DNA of 64,000 nt from Bifidobacterium catenulatum PV20-2 (GCF_000800455.1 NZ_CP007456.1:62001-126000), one strand, 5' to 3'; positions 16,155 through 25,994 are shown, counted from the stretch's first letter. A program made the numbers and translations. Notes: generated by a model from the letters alone, not told the origin.

Positions 16155-16349
16155 GATTTTCCTTATATGTGGCAGATTCGTTCCGTTGAAAAATGTGATT
16201 TTCCTTATATGTGGCAGTTTTCCGAAAACAAGAGTCGTTAGGGGGTATTGAAACGACGTTTTGAACCCATCTATGCAGAGGGAAGTGCCACATATAGCGC
16301 AAATGAGTTTTTGCGTGGCTGCATTTCTGCCGCATATAGCGCGAATGAG
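16155..16349. repeat. 195-bp inverted element: four 22-bp repeats at 42-bp period
   Basis: Two direct copies reading GATTTTCC-TTATATGTGGCAG start at 16155 and 16197. Two inverted copies of the type TGCCACATATAGCGCAAAT lie at 16286-16307 and 16327-16349 (TGCC at 16286 and 16328). Both pairs have a 42-bp period. A G-rich GGGGGTA stretch lies in the centre. A second element with the same plan lies at 27297-27490. This one fills most of the 485-bp gap between tgt and htrA, which must also hold both promoters. Confidence 0.85.
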
Positions 16350-16575
16350 TTATCGAATTTCTTGCGATGGTTGTGAGAAGGCGTATCGGCTGAGGTTTGT
16401 CAAGTTGCATCGCATAGCCTCTGGCATCGTATAGAGAGAACTGCCAAGAGATTCGGTCGTTACTTTCAACAAACATTCAGGAAACTTCCAGAGCGAGTAT
16501 CTTTACTCGTAGATAGCAGTTCGAGCGGCACGATTGCTGATTTGTGAAATGCCGCGAGACGAATAAGGAGCGAAA

Positions 16576-18567
16576 ATGGCTGAAGAGAACGACCAGAACG
16601 CCGTGCAGCCGCAGAATGACGAACAGCAGACCGTGCCGATGCCGCCGGTTGATGCGGAACAGACACAAACTTACGCAGGCAAGCCGTATGCTGCAGAGTC
16701 GGCTACCGAACCGATTAACGTGCAGGGCGGTATTGAGGATCAGCCGACGGCCGCCATGCCTGTTGCGAACGATGGCGCTTCGGCGGAATCCGCGGCTGCG
16801 GCGGGCGATACGCCGGATTATGCTTCCGCAGCGGGCGAACGTACCGTGGTTGGTGGTTCCGCGCAAGGTGCGCCGGCCCAGCAGTATCGTCCGGCACCGG
16901 AATATGGTGCGTACGGTCCCGTGCCGCCGCAGCCGGCTGATGATACCGCAGCCGCGAATGGCGCTGCGAACGGTACTGCGAATGGCGCACCGAACATGCC
17001 GCCGCAGCCGCAATATGGCATGCACGGGCAGGCTCCGCAGCGGCCTCGCAATCCTTTCTTCGGAAATCCGTATGTGGGTGGAAATCAGCAGAACGATCAG
17101 CAGAACGCGCAATCGAATAACGGCAATCCGTTCATGAGGCCCACGGCGCAAGGCGGTGCCGACGTGCCACCGGCCGGGCCGAATAATCCGAATAATGGCA
17201 ACCCGTTTGGGAATCCGAATAACGGTAATCCGTTCGGTACCCCGCGGCAGAATGGCGCTGCAGCCAAGCCGAAGTCCGCTTCCGGCGTGACCGGGCATGT
17301 GATGACCGGCGTGGTGGCGGCGCTTGTCTCCGCGGTCCTCTGCCTTGGTGTCGGATACGCGGCAATCACCAATGGATGGGTGACCGTACCCACCTCCAGC
17401 TCACTGACCAGCGTGAAATCCAACACCTCCGGCTCCGGATCCGCACAAGCCAAGTCCGGCGAGGCCGCAGACTGGAGCGCAGTGGCGAAAGAAGTGTCCG
17501 ATTCTGTGGTGTCCATTGACGTGGCGACCAGCGACGGCAGCGCCAAAGGCTCCGGCGCAATCATCAGCGCCAAAGGCTACATCGTTACCAACAACCATGT
17601 GATTTCCGGTGCGAAGCAGATTCAAGTGACGCTTGCCAACGGCACCATCTACTCAGCGCAAATCGTCGGCACCGACGCCACCACCGATCTGGCCGTAATC
17701 AAGCTCGACAATCCTCCGAGCGATCTGAAGGCCGCGAAATTTGCCGATTCCGACAATCTTGCCGTGGGTGAATCCGTGATGGCCATCGGCAACCCGCTCG
17801 GCTACGATGACACCGCAACCGTCGGCATTGTTTCCGCGCTCAACCGCCCGGTGACCGTAGCCGATGACAACAACAACGACATCGTCACCAACGCCGTGCA
17901 GATCGACGCGGCCGTCAACCCAGGCAATTCAGGCGGTCCGACCTTCAATGCGGCCGGTCAGGTGATCGGCATCAATTCGTCCATCGCATCCACCACAACG
18001 TCTTCCGGCACCGCCGGATCAATCGGCATCGGCTTCGCCATTCCGTCGAACCTGGTAAAGCGTGTGGCCAACGAGATCATCGACAACGGCACCGTGCGGC
18101 ATGTGGCGCTTGGCGTCACCATTAAGAGCTCCACGGTCGAGGCGGACGGCGTGACCCGCGGTTGCACGCAGGTGCAGTCCGTGGTCGACAACAGTCCGGC
18201 GGCCAAGGCCGGAGTGAAGGCCGGTGACTCCATCGTGGCGTTCAACGGCAAGGCGGTGAACAACAACTATTCGCTGCTCGGCTACGTGCGCGCCTCCGCC
18301 ATGAATGACAAGGTGACATTGACGGTCGTGCGCGACGGCAACACCATGGAGCTTGACGTGACGCTTGACCAGGAGGAATCCCAGACGAACTCCTCTAACA
18401 GCCAGAACCAGCAGAACAACGGCAATGATGGCCAGAGCCAGAACGGCAACGGCAATGGTTACGGTAATGATGGCAATAGCGGCAACGGAAATGGACAGAG
18501 TGACGGCAACGGTAGCAACGGCTACGGTGACGGAGGCGGCCTGTTCGACCCGTTCGGCCTGTGGTAA
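16576..18567 (+). CDS. HtrA/DegP-like membrane-anchored serine protease (S1C, one PDZ domain)
   Basis: A 663-residue quality-control protease facing the cell exterior. Residues 1-235 are a disordered, Pro/Asn/Gly/Ala-rich cytoplasmic tail with NNGNPF-type repeats (around 183-221). One membrane helix follows (about 241-265, VMTGVVAALVSAVLCLGVGYAA). The protease domain shows the triad H341 (TNNHVIS), D371 (TTDLAVI) and S452 (NPGNSGGP). A PDZ domain covers about 520-600 (VVDNSPAAKAGVKAGDSIVAFNGKAV). The tail is Asn/Gly/Gln repeats ending FDPFGLW. AAGGAG precedes the ATG. It is monocistronic with a terminator at 18757. The family acts on misfolded envelope proteins. Confidence 0.93.
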   Translation: MAEENDQNAVQPQNDEQQTVPMPPVDAEQTQTYAGKPYAAESATEPINVQGGIEDQPTAAMPVANDGASAESAAAAGDTPDYASAAGERTVVGGSAQGAPAQQYRPAPEYGAYGPVPPQPADDTAAANGAANGTANGAPNMPPQPQYGMHGQAPQRPRNPFFGNPYVGGNQQNDQQNAQSNNGNPFMRPTAQGGADVPPAGPNNPNNGNPFGNPNNGNPFGTPRQNGAAAKPKSASGVTGHVMTGVVAALVSAVLCLGVGYAAITNGWVTVPTSSSLTSVKSNTSGSGSAQAKSGEAADWSAVAKEVSDSVVSIDVATSDGSAKGSGAIISAKGYIVTNNHVISGAKQIQVTLANGTIYSAQIVGTDATTDLAVIKLDNPPSDLKAAKFADSDNLAVGESVMAIGNPLGYDDTATVGIVSALNRPVTVADDNNNDIVTNAVQIDAAVNPGNSGGPTFNAAGQVIGINSSIASTTTSSGTAGSIGIGFAIPSNLVKRVANEIIDNGTVRHVALGVTIKSSTVEADGVTRGCTQVQSVVDNSPAAKAGVKAGDSIVAFNGKAVNNNYSLLGYVRASAMNDKVTLTVVRDGNTMELDVTLDQEESQTNSSNSQNQQNNGNDGQSQNGNGNGYGNDGNSGNGNGQSDGNGSNGYGDGGGLFDPFGLW

Positions 18568-18934
18568 AGCGCGGCGGACCGCCGCGGCTGGCCGTGTATG
18601 GTTGCGGTCGGTCGCGGCGGGCTGCAATAAGGGTGATGACCACCCGATAGGCTGACGGCGAAGACGCGACTGGAGTTGCTTAATCGCAAGAACGTCTTGT
18701 GAATGTCATCGCAAGAACGGTAAAACCGCGGAAAATCAATAAAAGTTAAAAGCAGAAGCGGGACTGTGGCGAACAATCGCACAGTCCCGCTTTTCTATTT
18801 TTGGCAATCGCGACACGAAAATCGCAAATGTTTGCTACGCTAGAAATATCTTTTTACGCCGTGTATCGATGGCTCGCGCGGGCGAGGTGCCGATGGGTTA
18901 ACAAGGCGTCCGATACGAGCGTAAGGAGATTCTC
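18568..18934. other. 367-bp intergenic region
   Basis: Apart from the htrA terminator at 18757-18794 I see nothing gene-like. The last 140 bp should hold the promoter of the P-type ATPase gene; AAGGAG at 18921-18926 is its ribosome site. Confidence 0.5.
18757..18794 (+). terminator. Terminator downstream of htrA
   Basis: A 12-bp perfect stem, AGCGGGACTGTG (18757-18768) with its complement (18780-18791), followed by TTTT. Confidence 0.88.
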
Positions 18935-21481
18935 ATGCGTAGAATCATCGATATTTGCTGGCGACTGTGCAAGCAGGTTCCGTTATTACCGATCACCATT
19001 CTGGCCGTGATTCCGTTGGCATTGCTGGGGGAGTGGAGACCGTGGGGCGAGGCTGCATGGGTTTCGTGGGTTTCTCACGATTTGCATGCTGGCTTCGGTT
19101 GGCTGAGCGCGTTTGATCCGGGTGTTGGACAGTGGATAGTGATTGCGCTGGTCGCATACACGATTGTGGTGACGGTGCGTGGCATGATCGACGATTTGCG
19201 GCACGGCCATGTTGGCGTTGATCTGCTGGCGGTCGTTGCGATTGCGTCGACGGTTGCAGTGCAGGAATATTGGGCTGCTTGGGCCGTGGTGCTGATGATC
19301 TCATCCGGCGAGGCGATCGAGGAATTCGCACAGTCGAAGGCCGAAAGCAACCTGACCGCGCTGATCGACGCGGCACCCCGAACCGCGCACGTGGTTGCGC
19401 TGCCGGGAGTGCGCGGGCATGTGCATGCGACGGGCAGCGAGCATACGGCCGACGTGACAGCCGACGGATTCCGTGCCGTCAGAATGTCCGATTCTGCGGA
19501 AACGGACAACCAAGACAGTGAAAAGCATGCTTATGTGTCCGATTCTGCAGAATCGGACAACCAGAGCGGCAAAACGCGTGCGCATGTGTCCGAATCTCCA
19601 GAATCGGACACAAAAGATGCTTCGCAAACGTATGATGCGGCTGGAGAGCGCTTCGAAACGGTCCCCGTCGATCAGGTGCGGCTCGGCGACGTGATTCTGG
19701 TGCTGCCTGGCGAAACGGTGCCTGTCGACGGCGAGCTGCTGTCGGGTGTGGCCACGCTGGACCTGAGCAACATCAACGGAGAGCCTGTGCCGCGTGAAGT
19801 GTATGCGGGCGCTCGCGTGATGTCTGGCGCAGTCAATGGCTCGACCACGTTGACCATGCGTGCCACACAACTTGCGCAGGATTCGCAGTATCAGAAGATT
19901 CTCGAGCTGGTTTCATCGGCGCAAGAGTCGCGCCCCGCTGTCGTGAAGACCGCGGATATGCTTGCAGTGCCGTTTACCGTGCTTTCGCTTGCGATTGCTG
20001 GGATTGCGTGGGCGGTTTCCGGATTGCCGTTGCGATTTGCGCAGGTGTTGGTCCTCGCCACGCCTTGCCCGCTGCTGATTGCCGCGCCGGTTGCGTATGT
20101 GGCTGGAACAGGGCGACTTGCCAAAGCGGGAATCCTGATTAAAGCACAGGACGTATTGGAAAATCTAGGTCGCGTATCGCATATTTTCTTCGATAAAACC
20201 GGCACGCTTACCGTCAAGCAACCGCAAGTCGTGCGCGTGGAGAAACCGTTCGAAACGAGTTCGCCGTTCAATGAAGACCATATTCTCATGATGGCCGGTG
20301 TGGTGGAAAGTTACTCGGTGCACATTCTGTCGAAAGGTATTGCGGCGGCCGGGCGCAAGGCTACGGATGACTTGTACGCGCGGTATGAGTCGGGGCAGCG
20401 GTTGTGCGCTGAGCGTGATCTGCCTGGGCACGGGCACGACTATCCGGTGGTGAAGAACATTGTGGAGGATTCAGGCAAAGGTGTTTCCGGCGAAGTGAAC
20501 GGGCATCGGGTGCGTGTGGGGCGTTTTGCGTATGTGACGGCCGACGAAGCCGGATTCATGCCGGTGCTGCATGCGCCGAGTGAACGCTGGATGTCCGATT
20601 CTGCCGAATCGGACATCCAGAGGGCTGAAACGCGTGCTTACGTGTCCGATTCTCCAGAATCGGACACTCTAGGAGTACGAGACGGAATGTCCGACGATGC
20701 GCAGTCTACAGTTGTAACCCCCTTTGTTACCCCTTTCGCTGAGGTGTCGCAGACGACGCCCGTCCGCAAGTCCGAAACCGCAAACTCGCTGTTCGCTCCG
20801 CTTGCGCCGGACGAGATGGCCGCATACGTGGCGATCGACGGCAAACTGGCCGCCCGCATCGTGCTTCGCGACGTGCCCCGTGCGAATACGAAACGTTCCT
20901 TGGCCCGTCTGCATGAGCTTGGCGTCAAGGAACTGTCCATGCTGACCGGCGACAAGGCCGCATCCGCCCGCATCATCGCAAACGAGGTCGGTATCGATGA
21001 CGTGCAATCCGAGCTATTCCCTGAAGATAAGGTTGCCGCTGTCAAAAACGCCACCGAGTCCACGCATCAAAACCAGTCCATGCCCGCCCGCATCATGCGG
21101 CGTATAACTGGCGAATCCAGGAATCGCCAAGTCACCATGATGGTCGGCGACGGCGTCAACGATGCCCCCGTACTTGCGGTCGCCGACATCGGCATGGCCA
21201 TGACCGACGGCACGTCCACCGCAGCTTCCGAATCCGCACAGGTGGTCATCATGAATGATGACATCGCCTCTGTGCCGCGTGCCATCGCCATCGCACGTCG
21301 TACGAAAAACGTGATGCTTCAGGCGGTGTTGATCGGTCTCGGCCTCGCCGTCATCGGCATGGTAGCGGCCGCATTCAACCTGATTCCCGTGGTCGTTGGC
21401 GCATTCATGCAGGAGGCGATCGACGTGGTCAGCATTCTGTGGGCGCTCACCGTGCTTTTCGACCGCGGCGAATCCGCTTGA
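18935..21481 (+). CDS. Heavy-metal translocating P-type ATPase (P1B), with palindrome insertions
   Basis: An 848-residue metal pump. About six membrane segments precede and flank the actuator domain (ETVPVDGELLSG, then GEPVPREV). The ion-site motif on the sixth helix is T376-P-C-P-L, not the CPC of copper pumps. The phosphorylated aspartate is D420 in DKTGTLT, with TGD and GDGVNDAP downstream. No N-terminal HMA domain is present. Residues 184-226 and 553-578 are made of palindrome repeats (S-D-S-A-E-S-D units at 17-residue period), placed before the actuator core and in the nucleotide-binding domain. Both are loops, and the reading frame is intact. The metal is unknown; TPC points to divalent ions other than copper. 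Confidence 0.9.
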   Translation: MRRIIDICWRLCKQVPLLPITILAVIPLALLGEWRPWGEAAWVSWVSHDLHAGFGWLSAFDPGVGQWIVIALVAYTIVVTVRGMIDDLRHGHVGVDLLAVVAIASTVAVQEYWAAWAVVLMISSGEAIEEFAQSKAESNLTALIDAAPRTAHVVALPGVRGHVHATGSEHTADVTADGFRAVRMSDSAETDNQDSEKHAYVSDSAESDNQSGKTRAHVSESPESDTKDASQTYDAAGERFETVPVDQVRLGDVILVLPGETVPVDGELLSGVATLDLSNINGEPVPREVYAGARVMSGAVNGSTTLTMRATQLAQDSQYQKILELVSSAQESRPAVVKTADMLAVPFTVLSLAIAGIAWAVSGLPLRFAQVLVLATPCPLLIAAPVAYVAGTGRLAKAGILIKAQDVLENLGRVSHIFFDKTGTLTVKQPQVVRVEKPFETSSPFNEDHILMMAGVVESYSVHILSKGIAAAGRKATDDLYARYESGQRLCAERDLPGHGHDYPVVKNIVEDSGKGVSGEVNGHRVRVGRFAYVTADEAGFMPVLHAPSERWMSDSAESDIQRAETRAYVSDSPESDTLGVRDGMSDDAQSTVVTPFVTPFAEVSQTTPVRKSETANSLFAPLAPDEMAAYVAIDGKLAARIVLRDVPRANTKRSLARLHELGVKELSMLTGDKAASARIIANEVGIDDVQSELFPEDKVAAVKNATESTHQNQSMPARIMRRITGESRNRQVTMMVGDGVNDAPVLAVADIGMAMTDGTSTAASESAQVVIMNDDIASVPRAIAIARRTKNVMLQAVLIGLGLAVIGMVAAAFNLIPVVVGAFMQEAIDVVSILWALTVLFDRGESA
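19485..19610. repeat. Palindrome array D inside the P-type ATPase gene (three copies)
   Basis: Copies at 19485-19508, 19536-19559 and 19587-19610, spaced exactly 51 bp. They encode MSDSAETD, VSDSAESD and VSESPESD. The 27-bp spacers are alike (ACCAAGACAGTG and ACCAGAGCGGC starts, then AAA and a GCATGCTTATG- or GCGTGCGCATG-type end). Confidence 0.95.
20592..20666. repeat. Palindrome array E inside the P-type ATPase gene (two copies)
   Basis: Copies at 20592-20615 and 20643-20666, 51 bp apart, encoding MSDSAESD and VSDSPESD. The spacer TCCAGAGGGCTGAAACGCG resembles that of array D, so the unit is 51 bp and not just the palindrome. Confidence 0.95.
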
Positions 21482-21523
21482 TTCGCGGGGAGTGGTGTTA
21501 AGCGCGGCGCTTTGGGGAAGCGT

Positions 21524-22534
21524 TTACAACGAGCTTGGCGAGACTTCGCCAGCGATCGATGCGCGCATCCACTTGCCAAAGTCGGCTCCGGTCACGCCTT
21601 GCGACAGCAGGAACATGATTTTCGCATACGCGGCTTCCAGCGTCATATCACCGGATCCGATCGCGCCGGCGCGAGCGATCGCATCGCCCGTCTCGTAATG
21701 GCCGAGCAGCACTTCCGCCTGCTGACATTGCGACGCGATCACAACGGGAACATCGTCATGCAGCACGTCGGCAATCACGTCGGTCAATCCTGGTTCGTCG
21801 CTCGGCACATTGCCGACGCCGTACGCGCGCAACAATACCGCTTCCGGACGCGGCGTAAGCATCGCTTCCAATCGCGCCGCGGAAATGCCGGGCACCATAT
21901 CAATCACGGCAACATCGTGACGGGAGTAAGGTTGAGGTGACGTCCAGCCGCAACCGGCCGAAGCGGTATCGCCCGCATACCAATGCCATGGCGTGCCCGT
22001 ACGAGCCAGCGGTCCGACGGAAGGCGCCGAAAATCCTTCAAACGCCCAACTCGACGACTTGCTCACGCGATTGCCGGCAAACAGGTGATGTCCAAAAAAC
22101 AGTCCCACACCGTGGAATCGTCCGCTCATCGCGGCGTTCAGCGCGCCCGTGACATTCGCAATGGCATCCGATTCGATTTTGCCGAGCGGATGCTGCGAAC
22201 CCGTGAAAATCACCGGCTTGCCGAAATCGGCCAGTGCGTACGAAAGCGCGGCGCTCGAATAGCTCATCGTGTCGGTGCCATGCAGTACCACGAACGCGTC
22301 GGCATCATCGTGATGCGCACGCAAGTCATCAACCATCGTCTGCCAATTGTCAGGCGTCGCGTTCGACGAGTCGATAAGCGGATCAAGCTCGGTGAACGTG
22401 AACGGGCTTGCGTCCATGTGCGCGTCCTCCAACAGGCGGAACAGCCATCCGCGAGTGTCGGCGCCCGGAATCAGGCCGTTTGGCGAGTCGATCATGCCGA
22501 TGGTGCCGCCGGTATATGTGATGTGAATGCGCAT
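21524..22534 (-). CDS. L-asparaginase
   Basis: A 336-residue enzyme hydrolysing asparagine to aspartate and ammonia. Both catalytic threonine motifs are visible: TGGTIGM at residues 8-14 and HGTDTMSYSS at about 84-93, with the Ser/Asp substrate segment near DSSNATPD. No signal peptide, so it is the cytoplasmic type. AGAGGTGG precedes the ATG. It lies downstream of an amino-acid permease on the same strand, and the two probably serve asparagine uptake and use. It is convergent with the P-type ATPase gene, 42 bp away. Confidence 0.93.
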   Translation of the reverse strand: MRIHITYTGGTIGMIDSPNGLIPGADTRGWLFRLLEDAHMDASPFTFTELDPLIDSSNATPDNWQTMVDDLRAHHDDADAFVVLHGTDTMSYSSAALSYALADFGKPVIFTGSQHPLGKIESDAIANVTGALNAAMSGRFHGVGLFFGHHLFAGNRVSKSSSWAFEGFSAPSVGPLARTGTPWHWYAGDTASAGCGWTSPQPYSRHDVAVIDMVPGISAARLEAMLTPRPEAVLLRAYGVGNVPSDEPGLTDVIADVLHDDVPVVIASQCQQAEVLLGHYETGDAIARAGAIGSGDMTLEAAYAKIMFLLSQGVTGADFGKWMRASIAGEVSPSSL

Positions 22535-22554
22535 ATTGCCACCTCTTATGATGA

Positions 22555-22577
22555 GGGCCCTCGCTCGATGAGGGCCC
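22555..22577 (-). other. GC-rich hairpin between permease and asparaginase genes
   Basis: GGGCCCTC (22555-22562) pairs with GAGGGCCC (22570-22577) around a 7-base loop. No T run follows, so it is not a classical terminator. It may lower readthrough into, or stabilise one end of, the two-gene transcript. Confidence 0.5.
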
Positions 22578-22678
22578 GATTGCAGTTATTGCGATTGTAC
22601 GTTCGCCTGACGCCGAAGCATGCCGGAACGCTGGAATGTCGGCGATTGCCATCGACGCCAAGGCTTGCGATGACGTGC

Positions 22679-24184
22679 CTACTTGCCCGGCACTTCCGCG
22701 GTTTCCGGCACGTCGGCGGCATCGTTGTCGTTGTCGTCGAGCATCTCATCCATGAGATTGCCGTTGATGCGGCCGCGCACGTAGAACCATCCGGCGATCA
22801 TGGCCACAACCACCACCGCGAACATGAGCAGCGTCCAACGGCCGGCCGCGCTGGTGAGATTAGACAGCACGACCACGGCGAAGAACAGCAGCGAGATGTA
22901 GTTGGTGCACGGGGCTCCCGGCATGCGGTACGCGGGGCGGGTCTCCTCGCCGGCCCTGACCTTCTTGAGGAAGGCGATATGCGTGACGAGGATGGCGGCC
23001 CACGTTCCTGCGATGCCGATGCCGGCGAGGTTCATGACGATTTCGAACGCGTCAGACGGCAGCACGGCGTTCAGCACAACGCCGATCAGACCGAGCGCGG
23101 AGGTGATGATGATGCCGCCGTACGGTACGTGATGCTTGTTCATGCGGGCCGCGAACTTCGGGCCGGAGCCGGCCACCGCCAAGGATCGCAGGGTGCGGCC
23201 GGTGGAATACAGGCCGGCGTTGAGCGAGGACAGCGCCGCGGTGAGCACGACCACCTGAATCACGTCTCCGGCGTGCGGAATGCCGATGCCGGAGAAGAAC
23301 GTGACGAACGGGGATTCGTTGGAAGAGTAGGCGGTGTACGGCAGCACAAGAGCCATCAGCACGACGGATCCCACATAGAACACGAAAATGCGGATGATCA
23401 TGGAGTTGATGGCCTTCGGCAATACCTTTTCGGCGTCCTTCGCCTCGCCCGCGGCCACGCCCACCATTTCGGTGCCGCCGAAGGCGAACACCACGCCCAG
23501 CGTCAGGGCGAACACAGGGGCGATGCCCTTCGGGAACAGGCCGCCGTTGTCGGTGATGTTGGCCACGCCGGCGTGGGAGCCGCCCACCGGAGCGCCGGTG
23601 ACGATGGCCCAGATGGCGATGACCATGAACGCGATGATAGTGGCCACCTTGATGGCGGCGAACCAGAATTCCGCCTCACCGAACATCTTCACGCTCAGCA
23701 GATTCAGCACGAACACCAACGCCAGGGCGATCAGTGCCAACAGCCACTGCGGCACGCCTTGGAACGCCTTCCAGTAGTGGAAATACACGGCCACGGCGGT
23801 GATATCGGCCATGACGGTGACCGACCAGTCGAGGAAGAACAGCCAGCCGGTCACGTAGGCACCCTTCTCGCCGAGGAATTCGCGGGCATAGGAAACGAAC
23901 GCGCCGGACGACGGACGGCGGATTGCCAGCTCGCCCAAAGCGCGTACCATCAGGAACGCGAAAATGCCGCAGACGGCGTATGCGATCGCCAAGCCGGCGC
24001 CGCCTTGCGCGAGACGGCCGCCCGCGCCAAGGAACAGGCCGGTGCCGATGGAACCGCCGATGGCGATCATCTGGATATGACGGGGCTTCAGATCCTTCGC
24101 ATAGCCGGCGTCGCTCTTGTCGAGCTTGCGTACGCCGCCTTGCTCCGGTGCTTTGGATTGCGCCGAGTTGTTGGAGTCACTCAT
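22679..24184 (-). CDS. APC-family amino-acid permease, probable L-asparagine permease
   Basis: A 501-residue transporter with about twelve membrane segments. The family signature is near the start: KPRHIQMIAIGGSIGTGLFLGAG, followed by VRALGELAIRRPSSGAFVSYAREFLG, as in the AnsP/GabP/LysP group. The C-tail is acidic (DDNDNDAADVP). The start at 24184 (MSDSNNS) is chosen because the 26 upstream codons look non-coding. Proximity to asparaginase makes asparagine the best guess. The gene diverges from the ferredoxin reductase gene; the 251-bp gap between them should hold both promoters. Confidence 0.83.
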   Translation of the reverse strand: MSDSNNSAQSKAPEQGGVRKLDKSDAGYAKDLKPRHIQMIAIGGSIGTGLFLGAGGRLAQGGAGLAIAYAVCGIFAFLMVRALGELAIRRPSSGAFVSYAREFLGEKGAYVTGWLFFLDWSVTVMADITAVAVYFHYWKAFQGVPQWLLALIALALVFVLNLLSVKMFGEAEFWFAAIKVATIIAFMVIAIWAIVTGAPVGGSHAGVANITDNGGLFPKGIAPVFALTLGVVFAFGGTEMVGVAAGEAKDAEKVLPKAINSMIIRIFVFYVGSVVLMALVLPYTAYSSNESPFVTFFSGIGIPHAGDVIQVVVLTAALSSLNAGLYSTGRTLRSLAVAGSGPKFAARMNKHHVPYGGIIITSALGLIGVVLNAVLPSDAFEIVMNLAGIGIAGTWAAILVTHIAFLKKVRAGEETRPAYRMPGAPCTNYISLLFFAVVVLSNLTSAAGRWTLLMFAVVVVAMIAGWFYVRGRINGNLMDEMLDDNDNDAADVPETAEVPGK

Positions 24185-24435
24185 AATTCTTCTTCTTCGT
24201 GATACGGTGCGCGCCGCAATCGTAAATTTTCCCACCACAACGCGTTGCAGTGGCGGTGTCAATCGATTGACGGTGCATAGTGTCGCACATAGTATATGGT
24301 TTGTTTATTACTTACGGTGGTGTTCGCCGGCGATATGACCCCCGTACTCCGTCGGGCGCGCATGCGTGAGGAAGTCGCAAGAAAATACTCGTGCGCCCCT
24401 GTTGCAAATGCAGGGAATGCATTAGGCTAGAGCGC

Positions 24436-25914
24436 GTGACTGAAACTAATGAACTTCGTATTGCTGTAATCGGCGCCGGCCCTGCAGGCGTCTACTCCTC
24501 CGACATTTTCCTGCGCCAGTTGAAGAAGCTCGGCGAGGAGCTTGGCCTCGGCTCTGCCGCGCGCATCGACCTGTTCGAAAAGCTGCCTGTGCCGTTCGGC
24601 CTGGTACGTTATGGCGTGGCCCCCGACCACCCGTCCATCAAATTCATCGCGTCGGCACTCGAAAAGACGCTCGACAACCCCGACATCCACCTGTATTGCG
24701 ACGTGGAATTCGGCAAGGACGTGACCCTCGACGAGCTGCTTGAGCGTTACGATGCCGTGCTGTTCGCCACCGGTGCCGTTGAGGACAAGCCGCTTGGATT
24801 GCCGGGCGCCGACCTGGATGGCGTGTATGGCGCAGCCAAGTTTGTGGAATGGTACGACGGTTATCCGACCGGCGCTCGCGAATGGCCGCTTGAAGCTGAG
24901 GAAGTTGCCGTGATCGGCGGTGGCAACGTGGCCATGGATGTGGCGCGCGAACTCATGCGCAATGCCGACGATCTGAAGGAACGCACTGATATTCCAGACA
25001 ATGTGTACGAGGGCATCAAGGAGAACAAGGCTCGCGTGCTGCACCTGTTCATCCGTCGCGGTGTGGCGCAAGCCAAGTTTTCCGTGCAGGAATTGCGTGA
25101 GATGGAGAAGCTACCGGGAGTGCAGCTGATCATCAACGAAGACGATTTCGATTTAGATGAAGACACGATTGAAGAAGCCGGCAAGGATAAGCTGACCCGT
25201 CAGATGGTCGAAGAGCTGTTCACGATTCGTGAGATGGCGGAAGACATGGAAGATGACGGTGACGTGGATTACGAGGGTAATCCGGCTGATCGCAAGTATT
25301 ATGTGCACTTCAATTCCGCGCCGGTCGAAGTGCTGGGCGAGGATGGCAAGGTCGTTGGCATTCGCGTGGAGAAGACCGAAACGTCGGCTGACGGCAAGAT
25401 GAGCCGCACCGGCGAGTTTGAAGAGTATCCGGTGCAGGCCGTGTACCATGCGATCGGCTACAAGCCGGCTACCGCTCCGGGCATCGCGTACGACGAGCGT
25501 CACGCGCATCTGGCGAACGCAAACGGTGACGGACGCATCACCGTTGCTGCTAAGGCTGGCTCTGATGGTGCGGATGGTGCGGATGCTGCGGTTGAGGTGC
25601 GTGAGCGTCTGTATGCGACCGGTTGGGCGAAGTGTGGTCCGGTTGGTCTGATCGGCTCCACCAAGTCCGACGCGTTGCTGATCGTCACCAACATGCTGGA
25701 AGATCTGTCGAAGGCTGCCGAGGGTGGCCGTGTAGCCGCTGATCGTGATCCGGAATCCATCGACCGACTGCTGGAGTCGCGCGGTGTCAAGCCGATCGAC
25801 TTTGCCGGTTGGAAGAAGATTGATGCGTTCGAACGCGCTGAGGGTGCGAAGGAAGGTCGCGAGCACAAGAAGGTCATCGACCCGAAGCAGATGCGCGCCT
25901 TGGCTCACGCCTAA
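24436..25914 (+). CDS. Ferredoxin/flavodoxin-NADP+ reductase, FprA/adrenodoxin-reductase type
   Basis: A 492-residue flavoprotein passing electrons between NADPH and ferredoxin. The FAD-binding motif is IAVIGAGPAGVYSSD near residue 10, then LFEKLPVPFGLVRYGVAPDHPSIK, a hallmark of the adrenodoxin-reductase family. The NADP site is VAVIGGGNVAMDVARELMR near 160, and the C-terminus has the ATGWAKCGPVGLIGSTKSDA motif. The frame is open to 24391; GTG at 24436 fits the family start. An acidic stretch (DDFDLDEDTIEEAGKD) lies mid-protein. Monocistronic as far as seen; no ferredoxin gene is adjacent. Confidence 0.93.
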   Translation: MTETNELRIAVIGAGPAGVYSSDIFLRQLKKLGEELGLGSAARIDLFEKLPVPFGLVRYGVAPDHPSIKFIASALEKTLDNPDIHLYCDVEFGKDVTLDELLERYDAVLFATGAVEDKPLGLPGADLDGVYGAAKFVEWYDGYPTGAREWPLEAEEVAVIGGGNVAMDVARELMRNADDLKERTDIPDNVYEGIKENKARVLHLFIRRGVAQAKFSVQELREMEKLPGVQLIINEDDFDLDEDTIEEAGKDKLTRQMVEELFTIREMAEDMEDDGDVDYEGNPADRKYYVHFNSAPVEVLGEDGKVVGIRVEKTETSADGKMSRTGEFEEYPVQAVYHAIGYKPATAPGIAYDERHAHLANANGDGRITVAAKAGSDGADGADAAVEVRERLYATGWAKCGPVGLIGSTKSDALLIVTNMLEDLSKAAEGGRVAADRDPESIDRLLESRGVKPIDFAGWKKIDAFERAEGAKEGREHKKVIDPKQMRALAHA

Positions 25915-25970
25915 GGTGGGTGTTTGGAGTCCGGTCCGATAGGTTTCAGGCTTTTTTCATGCGTCTTGGG

Positions 25971-25994
25971 TGTCCGCTTCTGGAGAATCGGACA
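25971..25994. repeat. Palindrome F: single dyad
   Basis: One 24-bp copy with GCTTC in the left arm, 56 bp after the reductase stop and ahead of htpX. Confidence 0.9.

Noticed and set aside
16069..16476. Short frames through the 195-bp element upstream of htrA
   Set aside because: They translate the 22-bp repeats (PYMW/RYMW-type peptides) and have no start signals.
17495..17518. Extra palindrome copy in htrA (VSDSVVSID)
   Set aside because: Only the left arm matches; the residues belong to the conserved start of the HtrA protease domain.
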